Positions 57,319 to 64,000 of a stretch of 64,000 bases of DNA are shown one piece after another. Both the position numbers and the translations under genes were made by a program. The first letter of the stretch is position 1, and the number at the start of each line of letters is the position of its first letter. The notes below the pieces were generated by a model. It did no database searches, was not told where the DNA came from, and worked only from the letters and a program-made list of their open reading frames with translations. This DNA comes from Aralia elata (taxonomy: Eukaryota; Streptophyta; Magnoliopsida; Apiales; Araliaceae). The DNA lies in the NCBI GenBank assembly GCA_034770075.1, contig JAVJAP010000139.1, positions 186,001 to 250,000 of the forward strand, in the 5' to 3' direction.

Positions 57319-59306
57319 ATGGCTAGAAATAGCGGTGGCGGTCGTCGCGGCAGGGGGCGATCAGGATCCGGAGACGCGAGCCAGGCTGGAGGCTCGTCTT
57401 CAGGAGCTAGTAAGTGGTTTGATTCGTGTTAACGTATAATATATCTCAATATAAATTAGTTTATGTGTTTTGACTAAAGTTTTATAATATAATTACAGAT
57501 GCTCGTCGTCGACGAGACCGGCAGACTAACCTCGGTCTCTTCGGTCGTCCACCGGCAGTTCCACATGTAGTTCGAGTGGATGTCGGCTCTTCCCAGTAAG
57601 TATTCTACTATGACTTAAAAATTAAGAGTTAAGTTTATATAATTTGTTGCATTAAACATTTAAAGTAACAATATTCAATTATTTTTACTGTAGTATACTA
57701 GACCCGGTCGCTAAGGCGACCATACACGCTATCTGCCTGACGCACCTCCCGACTGGGTGTATGCGCTTCAGCCAGTACAGCCTTTACGATCCCGCGTTTA
57801 TGGTCACTGTCTTGCGGGAGTTTCACGTAAGTTAATTTTCTTATACGTACATAGTTGTTGCACAATAATTTAATGGTTCCTAACTTTTAAACTTTTGTTA
57901 TAGAGATATTTTAGATATGATTCGGGCATCTCTCAGGCAGCCGGCGATGATGTTGTTATTGCACACATCGCCAAGAACTACGCCGGCTGGCTGTATGAGA
58001 TGCGACAGAGGGCAGCCCGGGCAGTTGATGACCAGCCCGTGACCACGCTTAGAGATCACCAGCCCCGCATAGTCTCTGATGCAGTGTGGGAGGCTATGTG
58101 TACGCACTGGGATGCTGACGACTTCAAGAAGAAGTCAGAGCAGGCAAAGAAGAACCGTCGTCAGCTCCGAGTGGTACACACTACTGGCTCGCAGTCTTTT
58201 GAGGAGGCGAAATCGGTAAGTGTCATATACTTAGTTGTTTAGTAACTCATTTGTCACAAGTAAACTTCATAACTCCTTTATGAATGTATTTATTAGGCCA
58301 TGCGACAGAGCTTAGGCCGACCTCCTTCTATGTTAGAGTTCTGGGATAGAGCTCACATGCCAAAGGACTCTACTATGTCTCCCGCAGCATTAGCTATACG
58401 GGTAAGTGTAATCGTAATTTTACATAATGTTTAATATTAGTTAGTTTATAAAATGATATAATTAACTTACGTATAAGCCAAAAATTACAGGACCGATTTC
58501 AGGCTAGTCGGGACCAGCGTGTAGCTGAGTTGCAGGCTGCTAGGAGGGACTCTGAGATGTTAGATTCTACCGTTCCTCGGCCCGAGATTAAATTATCTCG
58601 GGATGAGGAGCTGGCACTATGGGTCGCGTCTCAGGATCCCCCTACTAGCAGTACCAGCAGATATCGAGTGCTGGGATTGCCGAGGATACCAGCGTATACA
58701 TTACCTGGAGGTAATATTTTTTCTAATAAGTTAAGATTAAGTAACTGCATATATTAGTAGTAATGATATATTTATTTGCGCAGGCTCTAGCCAGCGTCAG
58801 CGCCCGAGAGCTTCTGTCGGACCATCTCATACCGGCGCTGGCTTGGACGACGAGATTTTCCAGAGGGTTATGGCGGCGGTGTCGGAGACGTTCCGTACGG
58901 ATCCGGTCATCCGTCGTCAGGAGTTGCCCAGTCGAGCTCGCCTTCACCAGCTCGCCCAGGATATTGCAGCAGGGGCCACCGTCGATAGTACGGGTATCCC
59001 ACAGGAGCAGTTCATCGCGATACGCGATGAGGTGCTCCGGTTGGTGGTTACATTACTATCGGAGGCTTTTGGCCCGATTGGGAGTCAGCAGCCCCCGCCT
59101 ACCCAGGTATATTATATTTACTTTTAATTATTTAATTTGCATGTTATTCAAATAATACTTTCATACGGACTAATGCGTTATATTTTTAATTGTATCAACA
59201 GGGTGGCGATGGCGATGGCGATGGCGACGGCGACGGAGACAGCGACGGCGACGGCGACGACGACGGCGACGGAGGTCATGCTGATGTTGATTTGCATACA
59301 CCATAG
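57319..59306 (+). CDS. CACTA-2 accessory transposase, Transposase_24-like (TNPA role)
   Basis: Second gene of the element, 70 bp after the TNP2 stop. Exons: 57319-57409, 57499-57595, 57694-57826, 57904-58215, 58297-58401, 58491-58710, 58784-59106, 59202-59306. All seven introns are GT-AG, and the sum is exactly 462 codons with no internal stop. The N-terminus is Gly/Arg/Ser-rich (RNSGGGRRGRGRSG), a likely nucleic-acid-binding tail. The middle has the plant Transposase_24 pattern (VWEAMCTHWDADDFKKKSEQ, then AKKNRRQL and HTTGSQSFEEAKS). The C-terminus is an acidic Gly-Asp repeat (exon 8). By analogy to En/Spm TNPA it should bind the TTCCGTCGGAA subterminal repeats. It appears intact. Confidence 0.9.
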
Positions 59307-59639
59307 TCATACGCCCATGTTATATATATAGTTTAGTTTGTTTAGGTGTTTTGTATTTAGAACTTACTTAAATATTTTGTAACTCATATATTGTAAAGTT
59401 TAGTTTGATTCTTTGTAAATCAATGTAATATTCTTTAGTTTTGAATGTATTTCGGGACATAATGAGTTATTTTTTAGAGTTTTTAACGTTATGAGTTGAT
59501 TCTGATATACGTTGTTCTTGGAAGCAGCTATTGGTGTTGTAATATATGTATTGTTGGGATAAAGCAGGTTACAGGTACAAAAATGGGGTTTAAAAAACCT
59601 GGAAATTTAAAAAGCAAAAAAAAGTGTTTTAACAAAAAA
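59307..59639. other. CACTA-2 3' untranslated / spacer
   Basis: AT-rich DNA after the second gene's stop. No gene seen. Confidence 0.5.
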
Positions 59640-60058
59640 GGCTCTTTCCGATGGAATAAGGTATTTCCGACGGAAATTCCGTCGGAGTTAAACATTAAAA
59701 TTTATACCAAAAAATACTTATTTCCGACGGAAATATATTATTTCCGACGGTAATTCCGTCGACATTAGCTAAATAATAAAACGACCCAGGAGTGCCACGT
59801 GGCGTTTTATCGTCGACGGAATTATTTTCGACGGACTATATTCCGTCGAAAAAGTCTTATTTCCGACGGAGGTTTCGTCGGAAATAATTCGTCGGAAATA
59901 TTATTATACCAACGGAAGTTACGACGGACTTATTTCCGAGGGCTGTATTTCCGACCAAATTTCCGACCGAATATTCCGTTGGAAATAGTGTAAGATCGAC
60001 GGAATAGTACTATTTCCGACGGAATATTCCGTCGGAATTAGACCTTTTTCTTGTAGTG
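59640..60058. repeat. CACTA-2 right terminus and subterminal repeats
   Basis: About fifteen TTTCCGACGGAA / TTCCGTCGGAA motifs in both orientations, ending with TTTTCTTGTAGTG, the inverse of the left TIR. Confidence 0.92.
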
Positions 60059-60061
60059 TAT

Positions 60062-61335
60062 TTTGAAGTAAAATATCATAAGGAGGCGATAAGCGGGTCG
60101 TGTCATTTTCGAATGCCGAGAGACATTTTTGAAGATTGGTCGCGTTATTATAAAACGCGAACAACATGAAATGTGACTTATAATAAAAGTTGTAAACTCT
60201 TATGTGAAGTCTATATGTGACTAATTGGTATGTTATTATTAATAATATTGTGTAGGATATTTGAAGAACATATATCATAACTTTGTAGCGAACACGCAAG
60301 GCAAGTTCTCTAACTTTTGCTTATACTTTAATATTAAGCAAAGTTTCCTAAACCGTACAGTTCTTTCATATTTGTGCGAGTTTCCTATGGACATGCAAGC
60401 TTTCTAATTCTTTTCTGAAAGCATTACTTTGAAGAATAATACTCGTTCAAATATAAGCTATTGAATCATGGCATATTTATTGCAATTATTCGAGATGATG
60501 TTGTTATTAAATCTTTGATTGTTTATCAAACTCATTTGATTCGGCTAGTACATAGTCGATGAATGTTCTAAAAGATTAGAATTCTTTCTAATGTTATTCC
60601 AAACTGATTTGTCTTTGGTGCGGATTCCTATGATAAAGCTGAGATGAACAACCCTATATAAAGGGCGCAGATGTTATCGGAAACTATAATTTCGAACTAC
60701 GCAATAGCGATAGTATGTTTGTGCACAATACATAGTACAAAAGGCTGATCACCTAGAGTACGAGATGGATAGTCCACAGCCATCAGGCTGATAAAGGTTA
60801 CAGTATATATGCTTGTAAACCTAGGACATAGTTCGTGGTCTTGAGACCCTCAGTATTTACAGCAGAACTCAATATCGATGATTTCATTTAATAGATGATT
60901 ATTCCATTGAATTCACAAGCTTTTGATTATCAGTTGATTGATTCCAATGAATAAGCATTTGCTCAATCATATATTGTTTATTGTATATTTTTCTACTTGT
61001 GGGCAATTTGTTTGCTCACCCTTGCACAAAACATTTCAGCTAAGAATAAAAAGTCTGAAGAACCATCTTCAAGCAAGGGCAAAGGCAAGATGCATGAATA
61101 GACGACTCGTAGTCGATCTTCTACTTGTGATGAATTATGTAATGAATTTATTTATATTATTCCGCTGTTATTATGTTATTAAGGGTTAGTTGACCTGGGA
61201 TACGTTTATGTATGTAACATTTTATTAAGGATTATCTTATATGATGTTTATTTAATGGGTAGTTTATATGATGTATGTGTTGGATTGTGAGCACCAAATC
61301 CGAGGGTTAAGGTTCCCGGATTTGGGGGTGTCACA
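60062..61335 (+). repeat. Gypsy 5' LTR, second part
   Basis: LTR sequence resumes right after the second TAT (60059-60061). It contains ACGCAAGGCAAGTT (~60291), a block shared with the solo LTR at 21891, and ends TGTCACA at 61335, next to the PBS. Confidence 0.75.
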
Positions 61336-61564
61336 GGTTGGTATCAGAGTTGTAGGTTATAAACCTTAGGTGGGGGAAAACCTTAGGATATAGCCTTTCA
61401 GGAAAACGAAAATATAGCAGATGATGAAACATTTATCGAGTTCTAAGGAATGAATTGAGGAAATTCATTAAAGATGTTTAATAAAATGACTTATGTGCTT
61501 ACTTGTTGTTAATAGACTTATGTTTTCCCGAGTAGTAATTAGAACTTAAAATTTTGGTGACAGG

Positions 61565-62040
61565 ATGGCCGAGATAGGAGAGCCCAGTCAGACTAAGGAA
61601 GAGGAGCCCCGAGACATTTACACAGTTTGGGAGCAATTAGCACGGAGGGAGTCATCTCCATTGATTACTGTAGTAGGCCCATAGTATGAGCCTGAATCAG
61701 ATCCTGAAGAGGAAATTGAGGAAATTGAGGTAGAAGATGAAGTCGAGGGAGATTCAGATGGGGTACCACCTACCTCATTCGGAGCTGAGATGTTTGATAT
61801 AGTGTATGACCAAAACATTGAGTTGCGAGATAGAGTCGAAGAGTTAGAAGAACAAGTCGTAGAGCGTCAAACTGCCCTAGAGCAAAAAGAAACAGTAATT
61901 CAGGATCTCACTGCACGAATTACAGAGCTCGAACAAAAACTAGCACAGTCTGAATATCAGAAAGGACAGTTAGTGGCTGAGAATGAGAACATGCAAAATG
62001 ACTTGAGTGAGAGTGTTACAAACTGTTCACTAGATTTTTA
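61565..62040 (+). pseudogene. Gypsy gag N-terminus fragment
   Basis: ATG 230 bp after the LTR opens a reading frame (MAEIGEPSQTKEEEPRD). It is broken by an in-frame TAG at 61682-61684, continues with an acidic stretch, then a Glu/Gln-rich coiled coil (RVEELEEQVVERQTALEQKE and more, about residues 85-150). The retroelement sequence ends near 62012, where frame and composition change, and the ORF stops at 62040. The Gag core, pol and 3' LTR are missing. Confidence 0.7.
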
Positions 62041-62433
62041 GTTTTTACATATTATCTTCTTTTCCCAGGATTGCATTTCCTTAATGATTTCTGGCTCAAT
62101 GGACAATGACAAAACTTAATATCTACCTTTCATCATTATAATTACCCAAAATATACACACACAAAGTAAAAGAAACTTGTAGAAATTAGATTTTTACATT
62201 GAAGTAGAATTTCCTAAAAAAATTACAAGACTTAAAAGAAGTATAATTATTAAGAAGCGAAACCGATGCACAAACAATTTATCATACTTTCAGAATATTT
62301 ACACTATTAAAGATTCCTCTTTTTAAGTACCCAAATTTAGGGTTCAAGGCCAGAAATGTATTTATACATATACATATATACATATATAGAAAAAAATAAA
62401 TAAATGGCAAGAAAATGAAGCCAATAAACAAAC
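62041..62433. other. Intergenic, nothing recognised
   Basis: AT-rich. On the minus strand it lies downstream of the exon at 62434-62605 and would be its intron. Confidence 0.4.
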
Positions 62434-62605
62434 CTGAAATTTGATTTACTGAATTCACTGGACTGAAGGTCAACTTCTGTGTGGTTGAGTCTTGGTGCTT
62501 GGTGGGTTTAGAGAAAGAGGGGAAAAGACTGTTTCGGGTCGAGGATGAGGGTCCGAAGTTGAAGAATGAAAAGCTTTCGAGAAGTATAGTTGCATACTTA
62601 TGCAT
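62434..62605 (-). pseudogene. First-exon fragment with organelle-transit-peptide-like sequence
   Basis: The minus-strand ATG at 62605 opens 57 codons rich in Ser, Thr, Phe and Lys with almost no acidic residues (for example ESFSFFNFGPSSSTRNSLF, SFSKPTKHQDSTTQK). It ends at a plausible donor (TTTCAG/GTTTGT, 62434/62433). This composition is that of a chloroplast or mitochondrial transit peptide. No following exon was found, so it is either a captured or truncated first exon or a gene interrupted by the elements to its left. Not identified. Confidence 0.4.
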
Positions 62606-63591
62606 TTTTACTTTTTTTTTAATCAATTTATGAAATAATAGAATTCAAAATTAATATGAAATTTTGAATTTTATTACAAATAAATGTAATTATTATAATC
62701 TAACTAAAATGTACTAATAATTCTCATATTTATTGTTTTTTAACAATTAAATTGATTCATGTCAATTTAAAATATTGAATTCGATAATTAACCTTAAACA
62801 AGTCAAATGTATCTAGAATTTTAGAAAATACATTGTATTAACTATCAGGACACGAAATGCAGGGATATCATAATTAATAATGACTGTTATTAACAAAAGT
62901 ATATTTTATTTTATTTTCAAAATATAATATCAAGTCTGCATTTTTTAAGTTAATATGATATTTATTGTAATTTAAAATAAATTCAATGTTTTTCTAAACA
63001 TAATAAAATTTGTGTACTTTTAGATAGTTTATAATTTTTATAATTATATCGCTTAAAGCTAAATAAATTAATTCATAAATTCAAATTTACTATAAAAGAT
63101 AAAATTAATTATATATTTTTAAACAAAAAGAAAAAGTTTATTAATTATTCATGTGCAAAATATTCCTTGCGTCGGTCTACTTTTCGCCGTGGATCACTAT
63201 TTTTCTGTTTTTATGATGAATCTACGGTGATGAATGGGAAAGAATATTGTTGTGTTGCATACTAAACTGAGATGAACACATTTTAATGATAAAAAAAAAA
63301 GAAAGAGAAAAACTAAAATAGAATAGATTAATAATCTACCCATATTTTGTATAAGTATTTGACGGATGCAATTTTTAATAATGTGCAAGGAGGAGATTTT
63401 TTTTTAAATTGCGCCTGTTGAAAATAACGACTACCCACTCTATAGCCACCTTTAATTATGAATGGCTTCTATATATATATATGAAAACAACTTCCAGCGC
63501 GCCTCACACCACTTAACAAATTGGGCAGGAATACAAGTTTAACAGACTCCAAACAAACTTGATTGCAACATATCCAACATTACGCTTTCTA
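62606..63591. other. AT-rich intergenic region
   Basis: No gene supported. 62640-63140 is very AT-rich. TATATATATA at 63472-63481. It would form the 3' flank of the BAHD gene. Confidence 0.5.
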
Positions 63592-64000
63592 TTAGGCACG
63601 GCATCCATGAAGTTTTTTCAACTTAATATATAAGAACCGAATGCTACAATTAATGTCCAGGTCCTGTTTGAATTTCAGCATCTCTTTCTCTTGTTTATTC
63701 AAAGCAACCCATGCTTCAACTCCTTCCCCACACTTAGATATGATTCCATCTAGTTTGCCAACTAAGACCTGAAGGCTACTATGTCCAGGTCCTGTTGGAA
63801 TCGAAGCATGTCTTCTTCTTTCAAAGTGACCCATGCTTCAACTCCTTCCCCACACTTAGTGTCCTGTAGACCAACCATTTCCTTTCTCCTACACGCACCG
63901 CTTACCCAACTGGGCTTTCCCCATCCAAAGTCAACTCCATAGAAAGGAATCCTACACCAGCTAGCAAACATTCGGACATCGATTTCTTCAGGCTTGTGTA
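63592..64000 (-). pseudogene. BAHD acyltransferase C-terminus, partial, with duplicated tail
   Basis: The 3' end of a gene that enters from beyond 64000. The minus strand reads EEIDVRMFASWCRIPFYGVD running into the BAHD hallmark DFGWGKP, then EGVEAWVTLKEEDMLRFQQD, and stops at 63762-63764 at the usual family C-terminus. BAHD enzymes acylate specialised metabolites from acyl-CoA. The DFGWG loop is structural; the catalytic HxxxD lies outside the window. Downstream, 63592-63761 holds a second diverged copy of the last ~45 codons (KCGEGVEAWVALNKQEKEML and KQDLDI). This is a partial tandem duplication of the 3' end. Whether the main copy is functional cannot be told here. Confidence 0.8.

Larger units (their letters stand above)
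43300..60058 (+). mobile_element. CACTA-2: two-gene CACTA (En/Spm) transposon
   Basis: A 16,759 bp element (9,237 bp without the nested gypsy). TIRs begin CACTACAAGAAAA at 43300 and, inverted, end at 60058. A 3 bp target duplication TAT lies at 43297-43299 and 60059-60061. Subterminal TTCCGTCGGAA repeats fill both ends. It carries the standard CACTA gene pair in order on the plus strand: a TNP2-type transposase and a Transposase_24-like accessory protein. Apart from one frameshift and the gypsy insertion in TNP2 it looks complete, so it was probably recently autonomous and may still supply its second protein. Confidence 0.94.
41492..62012 (+). mobile_element. Ty3/gypsy retrotransposon, 5' LTR and gag start only (Tekay-like), split by CACTA-2
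   Basis: LTR begins TGTAACGATTGTTACCCGAG at 41492, is interrupted at 43300 by CACTA-2, resumes at 60062 and ends GGGGGTGTCACA at 61335 (about 3.08 kb without the insertion). A PBS-like TTGGTATCAGAGT (tRNA-Met type) follows at 61338-61350, then a gag start at 61565. Sequence recognisable as this element stops near 62012. No pol or 3' LTR is in the window, so it is truncated. The long LTR and PBS suggest a chromovirus of the Tekay/Del group. Confidence 0.75.

Overview
This is plant nuclear DNA, almost certainly from a eudicot with a repeat-rich genome. It is AT-rich, has GT-AG introns, and is built almost entirely of nested transposable elements. The host-gene pieces are recognisably plant: ADP-glucose pyrophosphorylase, a CYP716-like P450, a BAHD acyltransferase, an F-box protein and a malectin/LRR receptor kinase. 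The species cannot be named from the sequence. I saw no rRNA, tRNA or CRISPR, and no complete, uninterrupted host gene.

Layout. (1) 1-258 and 13685-14375: a degenerate ~250 bp tandem repeat rich in GGTTAC, split by a 13.4 kb Ty1/copia Sirevirus (259-13679, minus strand, TSD ATATT) with gag, damaged pol, three PPT-like tracts and an extra ORF3. (2) 14376-17038: GGTTAC/GTAACC-rich DNA plus an F-box fragment. (3) 17039-35567: a decayed plus-strand hAT (hAT1). Its first coding exon is split by a 15.6 kb CACTA element (17375-33018, TSD ACA) with no visible transposase. That CACTA carries pieces of at least five host genes, a 3.67 kb solo LTR (TSD GTTCT) and an orphan end of another CACTA. (4) 35631-41281: a minus-strand hAT (hAT2, TSD GAAAATGT) whose coding start is split by a solo LTR of the same Sirevirus family. 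(5) 41492-62012: a Ty3/gypsy LTR and gag start. The LTR is split by a 16.8 kb CACTA (43300-60058, TSD TAT) with a TNP2-type transposase and an intact eight-exon Transposase_24-like gene. The TNP2 gene is itself split by a 7.5 kb Ty3/gypsy element (47888-55404, TSD TAAAA) that keeps gag-protease but has lost RT, RNase H and integrase. (6) 62041-64000: a transit-peptide-like first exon, AT-rich DNA, and the 3' end of a BAHD acyltransferase gene running off the window with a partly duplicated C-terminus.

How it fits together. In most cases the reading frame or repeat on one side of an insertion resumes on the other side after one copy of the target-site duplication, so the order of insertions can be read directly. 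The youngest event I can date is the gypsy insertion in the second CACTA: its LTRs are both 1527 bp and differ at about 15 positions by hand count. The most interesting objects are the gene-fragment-carrying (Pack-type) CACTA, the Sirevirus ORF3 with its own promoter-like leader, the palindrome array in the gypsy LTR, and the near-complete second CACTA.
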